Below are positions 1-5,236 of a stretch of DNA of 5,476 nucleotides, in pieces (positions within the stretch are counted from its first letter, which is position 1; the number at the start of each line of letters is the position of its first letter). This DNA is from JBFKUL01 sp041635755 (GTDB lineage: Bacteria; Pseudomonadota; Gammaproteobacteria; Burkholderiales; SG8-39): positions 1 to 5,476 of the forward strand of contig JBFKUL010000212.1 in NCBI GenBank assembly GCA_041635755.1. The letters are read 5' to 3'. Made by a program: the position numbers and the translations under genes. Under the pieces are notes generated by a model that did not search any database, was not told the origin of the DNA, and worked only from the letters and a program-made list of their open reading frames with translations.

Positions 1-372
1 CTCAACCGCGAGGCGCGCGACATTGCGTCCTGCCCGCTTTCCCCCGAGGCGCTCGCCGCGCTGGTCAAGCGCCTCGCCGACGGCACGCTTTCGGGCAAGA
101 TGGCCAAGGAAGTATTCGATGCAATGTGGGCGGGCGAGGGCGCGACCGACGCGATCATTGAGCAAAGGGGTCTCAAGCAGCTCAGCGATGCCGGCGCGAT
201 CGAAAAGCGGGTCGACGAAGTGCTGGCGGCGAACGCCAAGCTGGTCGACGATTACCGCGCCGGCAAGGACAAGGCCTTCAACGCGCTCGTCGGCCAGGTG
301 ATGAAGGCGACCCAGGGCAAGGCGAACCCTTCGCAGGTGAACGAGATCCTGCGGCGCAAGATCTCGCGCTAG
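1..372 (+). CDS. gatB: Aspartyl/glutamyl-tRNA amidotransferase subunit B, C-terminal end (5' truncated by window)
   Basis: Reading frame 1 is open from the first base to a TAG at 370-372, giving the last 123 residues. GatB is the tRNA-binding kinase subunit of the cytoplasmic GatCAB complex, which converts Glu-tRNA(Gln) and/or Asp-tRNA(Asn) to Gln-tRNA or Asn-tRNA. The fragment is the helical GatB/YqeY tail domain. Visible signatures are SGKMAKEVFDAMW (residues 31-43), the run of short helices with ...AIEKRVDEVLAANAKLVDDYRAGKDKAFNALVGQVMKAT, and the family-typical ending QGKANPSQVNEILRRKI. Full GatB is about 480 residues, so the catalytic cradle domain lies to the left, outside the window, where gatC and gatA usually sit. 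The ATG at position 100 is internal and is not the start. The C-terminus looks complete and normal. The next gene converges on it after 57 nt, in which I see no clear terminator. Confidence 0.96.
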   Translation, partial: LNREARDIASCPLSPEALAALVKRLADGTLSGKMAKEVFDAMWAGEGATDAIIEQRGLKQLSDAGAIEKRVDEVLAANAKLVDDYRAGKDKAFNALVGQVMKATQGKANPSQVNEILRRKISR

Positions 373-429
373 GGACTCTTGAACAACTGGCGCGCCCGCG
401 ATGCGGCGACGCCTAATGGTTCAGCGGGG

Positions 430-1056
430 TCAGCGCCGCCTTGCGGTCAGGTCCGCGTAGCGCTTCTTCTCGTCGTCGTAGCGCGCGTTGATCGCCTCGA
501 TGTCTTTCTGCTTCGCCGCGAGCAACTCGGCCTGCGCGGCGAGGTCGAGTTCGACCTGATGCAGATCTTCGGTCAGCCTTGCGGGCGTCGCGCGCTTGCC
601 GTAGGAGGCGAGCTCCTTGTCGAGCTCCGCCTTGCGCTTCCTGAGCTGCTCGATCCCGGCCTCGATGTCCCTCACGTTGGCGCTCGCCGGGCGCAACGCC
701 CGCCCGCGTGCGTCGTCGATGCTCTCGATGGTGGGGTAGGTGGCGAGCAGCGAGTGGTCGCGTCGCGCCTGCACTCTCGCGGCCTCCGCTTCCTCGCGGC
801 GCTTCTGCTCCTCGGCCGCCTTGGCGGCGCGCTGCTCCGGGGTGAGCGGAGGATCGATGCGACGCAGGACGATGCCCTGGGGGTTGAGCTGCTCGACCAC
901 CAGGCCGACGCACGCCGCGGGGATCACCTCGCCGTAGATCGTGCGTCCATCCTTGGTCACGCAGCGATAGAACTGCGCCTCGGCGGCAAACGGCGCCAGC
1001 GCGAGCGCCATGCACAAGGCGAGCGCAGGTCCGCACCGGAGGCGTTCGGCGCTCAT
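430..1056 (-). CDS. Secreted DUF4124-like coiled-coil protein, second gene of a tandem pair
   Basis: A 208-residue protein of unknown function, probably periplasmic. Residues 1-27 form a signal peptide (basic E4-R5-L6-R7, hydrophobic 10-25, cleavage probably after A27 in AEA|QF). The mature protein opens with a small domain resembling DUF4124: YRC at 30-32, a K-D-G turn at 35-37, Y41-G42, and P46-A-A-C49-V-G, then VEQLNPQG and RIDPP. From about residue 73 to the end it is charged and alanine-rich, with heptad-like helices expected to form a coiled coil; it includes RRDHSLLATY (98-107) and AINARYDDEKK near the end. It is a paralogue of the gene at 1053-1673: the mature parts align almost without gaps and share both cysteines (C32, C49), which could form a disulfide. 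Its ATG overlaps the upstream stop in ATGA (1053-1056), suggesting translational coupling. It has no strong Shine-Dalgarno of its own; a GGAG lies about 14 nt upstream. Family assignment is by pattern only and the function is unknown. Confidence 0.85.
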   Translation of the reverse strand: MSAERLRCGPALALCMALALAPFAAEAQFYRCVTKDGRTIYGEVIPAACVGLVVEQLNPQGIVLRRIDPPLTPEQRAAKAAEEQKRREEAEAARVQARRDHSLLATYPTIESIDDARGRALRPASANVRDIEAGIEQLRKRKAELDKELASYGKRATPARLTEDLHQVELDLAAQAELLAAKQKDIEAINARYDDEKKRYADLTARRR

Positions 1057-1673
1057 TTGCGCGTCCGCATCTCCGCGTAGGCCTTCTTGTCGTCATCGAA
1101 TCTGGCGTTGATCGCGTCCGCGTCCTTCTGCACCTCGGCGAGGCGGGCTTGCTCGATCGCGAGGTTCTCGCGGTTCACCCGCATGTCCTCGAGCAGCTTT
1201 TCGGGGGGCTTGTTGCGGCCCTGATAGAACTCCATCTCCTTGGCCAGATCGGCCTGGCGGCGCTTGCGCGACTCGATCATGCCCTCGATCTCCTTCACCT
1301 TCCTTGCGTGCGCGGCGAGCTCGCGCGCACGCGCTTCGTCGATGGCCTGCTCGCTGGCATAGGTCGCGAGCAATGCGCGATCGCGGCGCGCCCTCTCGCG
1401 GGCCGCGGCCTCGTCGTCGATCCGCTTGCGCTCGGCGGCTTCCTTCGCCTCGAGCTCTTCCTTGGTCGGCGGCGGCGGGATGCGATTCACCACGGTGCCG
1501 CTCGCGCTCAGCTGCTCGACTTCGACACCGAGGCATGCGCGAGGGATCGTCTGGCCGTAGTGCTTCTTGCCTGCCTTGTCGATACAACGGTAGGACTGCG
1601 CTTGCGCCTCGAGCGGCGCGAGCGCGACCCATAGGACCGCTATGCCGGTGATCGATACGAACCATGCACTCAT
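1053..1673 (-). CDS. Secreted DUF4124-like coiled-coil protein, first gene of a tandem pair
   Basis: A 206-residue protein of unknown function. I chose ATG 1671-1673 because it begins a signal-peptide-like segment and because I find no ATG, GTG or TTG in the leader just upstream; longer readings of the frame run antisense into pyrE. GGGGA lies close upstream and a stronger AAGGAG about 15 nt upstream. Residues 1-25 are hydrophobic with an AQA|QS cleavage site; unusually, the n-region (MSAWFVS) has no Lys or Arg. The mature part starts with YRC (28-30), a K-A-G turn, Y39-G40, P44-R-A-C47-L-G, VEQLSASG and RIPPPP. A long alanine/charge-rich helical region follows from about 71 to the end, with RRDRALLATY (96-105) and AINARFDDDKK. 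About half of the first 95 mature positions are identical to the gene at 430-1056. The Cys30-Cys47 spacing (17) equals that of the paralogue. It is transcribed divergently from pyrE. Related betaproteobacterial proteins are annotated only as DUF4124 or hypothetical. Confidence 0.85.
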   Translation of the reverse strand: MSAWFVSITGIAVLWVALAPLEAQAQSYRCIDKAGKKHYGQTIPRACLGVEVEQLSASGTVVNRIPPPPTKEELEAKEAAERKRIDDEAAARERARRDRALLATYASEQAIDEARARELAAHARKVKEIEGMIESRKRRQADLAKEMEFYQGRNKPPEKLLEDMRVNRENLAIEQARLAEVQKDADAINARFDDDKKAYAEMRTRK

Positions 1674-1704
1674 CGGGTTCCCCGGTATCTCCTTCTCGGT
1701 CGCA

Positions 1705-1710
1705 ATTCTA
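1705..1710 (-). promoter_or_regulatory. Possible -10 element for the leftward tandem gene pair
   Basis: On the minus strand the hexamer TAGAAT, within TTAGAATTGCG, lies about 32 nt upstream of the ATG at 1671-1673. It is one of the few AT-rich stretches in a GC-rich divergent gap. No good -35 is visible: the hexamers 17-18 nt upstream read CAACGG or TCAACG. The call rests on one hexamer plus position and is inference. Confidence 0.35.
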
Positions 1711-1735
1711 ACGCGCTCCGCGAGCCGCCGTTGAC

Positions 1736-1757
1736 CGCGGATCGGGTAGAATCCGCG
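1736..1757. repeat. Perfect 7-bp inverted repeat over the pyrE promoter region
   Basis: The left arm CGCGGAT (1736-1742) and right arm ATCCGCG (1751-1757) are exact reverse complements separated by 8 nt (CGGGTAGA). The dyad brackets and partly overlaps the putative pyrE -10 TAGAAT (1747-1752), whose last two bases belong to the right arm. The geometry would suit an operator for a dimeric regulator. It is unlikely to act as an RNA structure if transcription starts near 1759. Chance symmetry in GC-rich DNA is possible. Confidence 0.4.
1747..1752 (+). promoter_or_regulatory. Possible -10 element of the pyrE-xth-ampG transcript
   Basis: TAGAAT preceded by GG lies 30 nt upstream of the pyrE ATG (1783), which would give a 5' leader of about 24 nt. 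A consensus-like TTGACC occurs at 1731-1736, but the spacing of 10 nt is too short for a sigma-70 -35/-10 pair. The correctly spaced position (about 1723-1730) is GC-rich and does not resemble a -35. The call is based on position and one hexamer. Confidence 0.4.
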
Positions 1758-1782
1758 CACTCGCGCGCTACTGCAAGAATTC

Positions 1783-2472
1783 ATGAACTTCGTCGACAAG
1801 GACGTCGTCTCCGAGACCACCGCGAAGATGCTGCTCGAGGTGAAGGCGGTGCTCTTTTCGGAAGACAAGCCTTTCGTGTTCACCTCGGGCTGGGCGAGCC
1901 CGGTATACATCGACTGCAGAAAGCTCATTTTCTATCCGCGCATCCGCACGCAGCTGGTGGACTTCGCCGCCGCGACGCTTGCGCGCGATGCCGGCTTCGA
2001 GCAGTTCGATGTCGTCGCGGGCGGCGAGACGGCGGGCATTCCCTACGCGGCGTGGATCGCGGATCGTCTCGCGCTGCCGATGCAGTACGTGCGCAAGAAA
2101 CCCAAGGGATTCGGGCGTAACGCCCAGATCGAGGGCGACATCCGAGAGGGTGCGCGCACGCTGTTGGTCGAGGATCTCACGACCGACGGGCGCTCGAAGA
2201 TCAACTTCTGCAAGGCGCTGCGCGACGCCGGCGCGGTGGTCGAGCACGTGTTCGTGAATTTCTACTACGACATCTTTCCCGAGTCGAAGAAAATCATGAG
2301 CGAGCTCGGGGTAAAGCTGCACCATCTCGCCACCTGGTGGGACGTGCTCAAGGTGGTCAAGCAGGGCGGCTATCTCGCTCCGACGCAGATCGCCGAGGTC
2401 GAAAAGTTCCTCCACGCGCCCGCCGAATGGTCGGCCGCGCACGGCGGCGCCTCGAGCTTTCCTTCGGGCTGA
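1783..2472 (+). CDS. pyrE: Orotate phosphoribosyltransferase, long (alphaproteobacterial-like) form
   Basis: A 229-residue cytoplasmic enzyme that joins orotate to PRPP to give OMP, the fifth step of de novo UMP synthesis. Visible motifs in order: the substrate-loop region FTSGWASPVYIDCRKLI (33-49), VVAGGETAGIPYAAW (77-91), the flexible loop with catalytic-type lysines YVRKKPKGFGRNAQIEG (102-118), and the PRPP-binding loop TLLVEDLTTDGRSK (126-139) with the E130-D131 acidic pair. A C-terminal FYYDIFP...LHHLATWWDVL segment follows. From memory, the EDLTTDG loop and the DIFP/LATWWDVL tail are typical of the longer alphaproteobacterial-type PyrE; E. coli-type PyrE has DDVITAGTA and is shorter (about 213 residues). 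R137 occupies a variable position of the PRPP loop and should not abolish binding. ATG 1783 gives a normal N-terminus but has only a weak ribosome binding site (an AAG-rich stretch). It is the first gene of a run with xth starting 10 nt downstream. Function is confident; subtype is less so. Confidence 0.95.
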   Translation: MNFVDKDVVSETTAKMLLEVKAVLFSEDKPFVFTSGWASPVYIDCRKLIFYPRIRTQLVDFAAATLARDAGFEQFDVVAGGETAGIPYAAWIADRLALPMQYVRKKPKGFGRNAQIEGDIREGARTLLVEDLTTDGRSKINFCKALRDAGAVVEHVFVNFYYDIFPESKKIMSELGVKLHHLATWWDVLKVVKQGGYLAPTQIAEVEKFLHAPAEWSAAHGGASSFPSG

Positions 2473-2482
2473 TCCCGCGCGC

Positions 2483-3256
2483 GTGCGGGTCGTCACGCTT
2501 AACGTCAACGGCATCCGCTCGGCGGCCCGCCGGGGCCTGTTCGCCTGGCTCGCGCGCCAGAGCGCTGACGTCGTCTGCCTGCAGGAAACGCGCGTGCAGG
2601 AATCCGACCTCGAGCGCGGGATGCGCGCGCCCGCGGGTCTGATCGGGACGTTCTCGCACGCGCAGAAGAAAGGCTATGCCGGCGTCGCGCTCTACAGCCG
2701 TGTGCAGCCCGAGGCGGTGACGGAGGGCTTCGGACGGCGCGAATTCGACGCCGAAGGGCGCACGCTCGAGGCGCGCTTCGCTGGCCTCTCGATCGTCTCG
2801 CTCTACCTGCCTTCGGGCTCGGCGGGGCCGCACCGCCAGGCCTCGAAGTTCCGCTTTCTCGAGGCGTTCCTGCCGCATCTGAAGAAGCTGCGGCGCACCG
2901 GACGCGAGGTGATTCTCTGCGGCGACATCAACATCGCGCACAAAGAGATCGATCTGAAGAACTGGCGTGCGAACCGGAAGAACTCGGGATTCCTGCCCGA
3001 AGAGCGCGCCTGGCTGACGAAAGTCTTTGATGAGCTGGGCTACGTCGATGTGTTCAGGCGGCTGAACCCAAAGCCCGAGCAGTACACCTGGTGGTCGAAC
3101 CGCGGCCAGTCCTGGGCGAACAACGTCGGTTGGCGCCTCGACTACCAGATCGCCACGCCGGGCGTGGCGAAAACCGCGGTGCGCGAGTCGATTTACAAGC
3201 GCAAGCGCTTCTCGGACCACGCGCCGCTGACCATCGACTACGACTGGACGCTCTAG
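2483..3256 (+). CDS. xth: Exodeoxyribonuclease III / AP endonuclease
   Basis: A 257-residue member of the exonuclease-endonuclease-phosphatase superfamily. It cleaves DNA 5' to abasic sites and removes 3' blocking groups or nucleotides during base-excision repair, using Mg2+. All catalytic positions are visible: N7 (LNVNGIRSA), E35 (CLQET), Y108 (SLYLPSG), D148 and N150 (CGDINIAHKEIDLKNW), D220 (NNVGWRLDY) and the D245-H246 pair (FSDHAPL). The D220-H246 spacing equals that of D283-H309 in human APE1, and GWRLDY places it in the ExoA/APE1-like branch rather than with E. coli Xth. Length is normal (E. coli Xth is 268). The start is GTG 2483, giving the canonical N-terminus with no extra residues; it lies 10 nt after the pyrE stop without a clear Shine-Dalgarno, so reinitiation from pyrE is plausible. 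The next gene starts 3 nt after its stop. Confidence 0.95.
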   Translation: MRVVTLNVNGIRSAARRGLFAWLARQSADVVCLQETRVQESDLERGMRAPAGLIGTFSHAQKKGYAGVALYSRVQPEAVTEGFGRREFDAEGRTLEARFAGLSIVSLYLPSGSAGPHRQASKFRFLEAFLPHLKKLRRTGREVILCGDINIAHKEIDLKNWRANRKNSGFLPEERAWLTKVFDELGYVDVFRRLNPKPEQYTWWSNRGQSWANNVGWRLDYQIATPGVAKTAVRESIYKRKRFSDHAPLTIDYDWTL

Positions 3257-3259
3257 AGC

Positions 3260-4510
3260 ATGGCGGCTGCCTCCTACGCCGAGGTGTTCCGCAGCCGCAA
3301 GATCTTCATTCTGTTGCTGCTCGGCTTCGCCTCGGGCCTGCCGCTCGCGCTTACGGCCGGCACGCTGCAGGCCTGGCTTACCGTCGAGAGCGTGGACATC
3401 AGGACGATCGGCCTGTTCGCGCTGGTCGGGCAGCCCTACACCTACAAGTTCCTGTGGGCGCCGCTCATGGACCGATATACCGTACCGCTGCTCGGGCGGC
3501 GCCGCGGCTGGCTGGTGCTGACGCAGCTCGCGCTGCTCGCTGCCATTGCCTGGATGGGGACGATCTCGCCGAAAGACGCGCCGCTGCTGCTTGCTGGACT
3601 GGCGCTCACGGTGGCCTTTCTTTCGGCCTCGCAGGACATCGTGTTCGATGCCTTTCGCACCGACATCCTCGGGCCGGAGGAGCGAGGCGCGGGCGCGGCG
3701 GTCTCGGTGCTCGGCTACCGCATCGCGATGCTGGTCTCGGGCGGGCTCGCGCTGATCGTCGCCGACAGCGTTCTCGGCTGGACCGGCACCTACTGGCTGA
3801 TGGCCGTGCTGATGCTGGTCGGCGTCGCCGCCACCTGGCGCGCGCGCGAGCCCGAGGCGCCACCCAAGGCGCCGGCGACGCTGGCCGCCGCGGTGCGCGA
3901 GCCGCTCACCGAGTTCTTCTCGCGCAACGGCGCTTGGCTGTTGCTTGTGCTGATCGTGCTCTACAAGCTGGGCGATGCCTTCGCCGGAAGTCTCTCGACC
4001 ACGTTCCTGCTGCGCGGGCTGGACTTCTCGCTCACCGAGGTCGGAGTGTTCAACAAGTGGCTCGGCGTGGGCGCGACCATCATCGGCGCGCTGGCGGGCG
4101 GCGCGCTGATGGCGAAGCTGCGCCTGTACCGGGCGCTGCTGCTTTTCGGCCTTCTGCAGGCGGTCACCAACCTCGGCTTCATGCTGCTTGCGGTCGTGGG
4201 CAAAAGCTACGTGCTGGCGGTGGCGGTGATCGCGGCGGAGAATCTGTGCGGCGGCATGGGCACCGCGGCGTTCGTCGCGCTGCTGATGTCGATGTGCGAT
4301 CGGCGCTTCTCGGCGACGCAGTACGCGCTGCTTTCGGCGCTCGCCTCGCTCGGGCGCGTCTACGTCGGCCCCGCAGCCGGCGTGATGGTGGCGAGCCTTG
4401 GCTGGACGACGTTTTTTCTTTTTACGTTCGTGATCGCGCTGCCCGGTGTCGCGATGCTGTGGTGGCAGCGCGCGCGGGTGGAACGTCTGGACGGCCCGCC
4501 CAAAGAGTAG
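3260..4510 (+). CDS. ampG: AmpG-like major facilitator superfamily permease (probable muropeptide transporter)
   Basis: A 416-residue inner-membrane protein with about 12 hydrophobic segments. AmpG proteins import anhydro-muropeptides (GlcNAc-anhMurNAc-peptides) released from the cell wall for recycling; in species with an inducible AmpC system this also feeds beta-lactamase regulation. Family signatures: LLLLGFASGLPLALTAGTLQAWL (split over helix 1, residues 18-40), QPYTYKFLWAPLMDRY (58-73), ASQDIVFDAFRTDIL (123-137), LYKLGDAFAGSL after the central cytoplasmic linker, and AENLCGGMGTAAF plus SATQYALLSAL near the C-terminus. The acidic/basic membrane residues D126, D130 and R133 are kept. E. 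coli AmpG is 491 residues; this one lacks the extra C-terminal part, as is common in betaproteobacteria. It starts at ATG 3260, 3 nt after the xth stop, so it is probably co-transcribed with pyrE-xth. The substrate is inferred from the family. I see no ampC or ampR in the window. Confidence 0.88.
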   Translation: MAAASYAEVFRSRKIFILLLLGFASGLPLALTAGTLQAWLTVESVDIRTIGLFALVGQPYTYKFLWAPLMDRYTVPLLGRRRGWLVLTQLALLAAIAWMGTISPKDAPLLLAGLALTVAFLSASQDIVFDAFRTDILGPEERGAGAAVSVLGYRIAMLVSGGLALIVADSVLGWTGTYWLMAVLMLVGVAATWRAREPEAPPKAPATLAAAVREPLTEFFSRNGAWLLLVLIVLYKLGDAFAGSLSTTFLLRGLDFSLTEVGVFNKWLGVGATIIGALAGGALMAKLRLYRALLLFGLLQAVTNLGFMLLAVVGKSYVLAVAVIAAENLCGGMGTAAFVALLMSMCDRRFSATQYALLSALASLGRVYVGPAAGVMVASLGWTTFFLFTFVIALPGVAMLWWQRARVERLDGPPKE

Positions 4511-4530
4511 CGTCGGTCCTCACAACGGAT

Positions 4531-4550
4531 TGTATTCCGATCGCAATACA
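4531..4550. repeat. Near-perfect 20-bp palindrome in the convergent intergenic gap
   Basis: The left half-site TGTATTCCGA and the reverse complement of the right half, TGTATTGCGA, match at 9 of 10 positions around a central CGATCG. It is AT-rich compared with its surroundings and lies 20 nt after the ampG stop in the gap that faces the end of metW. As RNA it could form a 6-bp TGTATT/AATACA stem with an 8-nt loop, but there is no following U-run. As DNA it has the look of a dimeric-protein binding site. Neither use is established. Confidence 0.5.
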
Positions 4551-4582
4551 CTCGGCGCCAGGACGCGCTGCGAAGACGAGGG

Positions 4583-4598
4583 CGCCCGGTCCCGGGCG
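4583..4598. terminator. Weak candidate bidirectional terminator hairpin
   Basis: CGCCCG (4583-4588) pairs with CGGGCG (4593-4598) across a GTCC loop, a strong 6-bp GC stem in the gap between the convergent ampG-like gene and metW. No T-run follows on either strand, so it does not meet the intrinsic terminator pattern. Its position between convergent genes is the main support. Confidence 0.25.
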
Positions 4599-4627
4599 AG
4601 CAATCGCGTCCGAAACCGTGTGCCGCG

Positions 4628-5236
4628 CTAGCGCCCCTCGCAGCGGTAGACCGCAAGGCTGCCGAGGAGGTTCGGCAGCAGACTGACCGGCCGGCCCTCG
4701 TGCAGCACCGCGCGCTCGCGGATCTTCACGCCGAGCTTGCGGCACAGGTCCTCGAAGTCGGTCACGGTGCACAAGTGCACGTTCGGCGTGTTGTACCAGT
4801 CGTGCGGCAGCGTCTTGGAGACCGGCATGCGGCCGAGCATCACCTGCAGGCGGGCGCTCCAGTGGCCGAAGTTCGGAAACGAGACGATGGCCTGGCGTCC
4901 GACGCGCAGCATTTCGCGCATCAGCTGCTCGATGCGATGAATTGTCTGCAGCGTTTCGGACAGGATTACGCAGTCGAACGAATGGTCGCGAAAGGTGGCA
5001 AGGCCCGATTCCAGGTCGAGTTGCAGCACGCTGACGTCGTTGCGGATGCAGGCGATCACCTCGGCGTCGTCGATCTCGACGCCGTAGCCGGCGGCCTTGC
5101 GCGCTTCCCACAGGTACTTGAGCAGCGCGCCGTCGCCGCAGCCGAGATCGAGCACGCTTGCGCCGGGCGCGACCCAGCGCGCGATCGCGGCGAGATCGGG
5201 GCGCGCGGCAAACAGGGCGTGCTCGGCTTCGGTCAC
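4628..5236 (-). CDS. metW: MetW, class I SAM-dependent methyltransferase-like partner of MetX
   Basis: A 202-residue cytoplasmic protein of the MetW family, found next to MetX and linked to methionine biosynthesis; its role is generally described as supporting or controlling homoserine acylation, and a methyl acceptor is not settled. It has a Rossmann-type methyltransferase fold: motif I VLDLGCGDGALL (28-39), an acidic ribose-binding residue in GYGVEID (50-56), FDCVILSETLQTIHR (87-101), and the family mark IVSFPNFGHWSARLQVMLGRMP (117-138). DWYNTPNVHLCTVTDFEDLC follows, as expected for MetW. The start is GTG 5234-5236, which overlaps the metX stop as GTGA and gives the usual ARPDL...W...PG N-terminus; there is only a weak ribosome binding site, so translational coupling to metX is likely. 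Length is normal (about 195-205). Confidence 0.94.
   Translation of the reverse strand: MTEAEHALFAARPDLAAIARWVAPGASVLDLGCGDGALLKYLWEARKAAGYGVEIDDAEVIACIRNDVSVLQLDLESGLATFRDHSFDCVILSETLQTIHRIEQLMREMLRVGRQAIVSFPNFGHWSARLQVMLGRMPVSKTLPHDWYNTPNVHLCTVTDFEDLCRKLGVKIRERAVLHEGRPVSLLPNLLGSLAVYRCEGR

Noticed and set aside
373..429. Terminator between gatB and the convergent gene
   Set aside because: I found no stable stem with a T-run on either strand in these 57 nt.
379..1080. Open frame of 233 codons on the plus strand, antisense to the second tandem gene
   Set aside because: No start context or family motif. The minus-strand frame has a signal peptide and a paralogue next to it, which settles the coding strand.
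1731..1752. TTGACC plus TAGAAT as a sigma-70 -35/-10 pair
   Set aside because: The spacer is only 10 nt against the usual 16-18, so the two hexamers cannot be used together.
1674..1928. Longer N-terminus for the first tandem gene, extending antisense into pyrE
   Set aside because: The extension would put about 85 residues before the signal peptide and overlap pyrE head to head. ATG 1671-1673 directly precedes the hydrophobic signal segment.
1768..2514. Open frame of 248 codons on the minus strand, antisense to pyrE
   Set aside because: Arg/Leu/Val-rich composition without domain features; a mirror of the pyrE codon pattern.
2357..3220. Open frame of 287 codons on the minus strand, antisense to xth
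   Set aside because: No recognisable motif. It arises from the codon bias of xth, whose catalytic residues are all intact on the other strand.
3091..4686. Open frame of 531 codons on the plus strand, in another phase over xth, the ampG-like gene and the following gap
   Set aside because: It is Arg/Ala/Gly-rich low-complexity translation typical of a shadow frame in GC-rich DNA. The real genes in this span carry complete family motifs.
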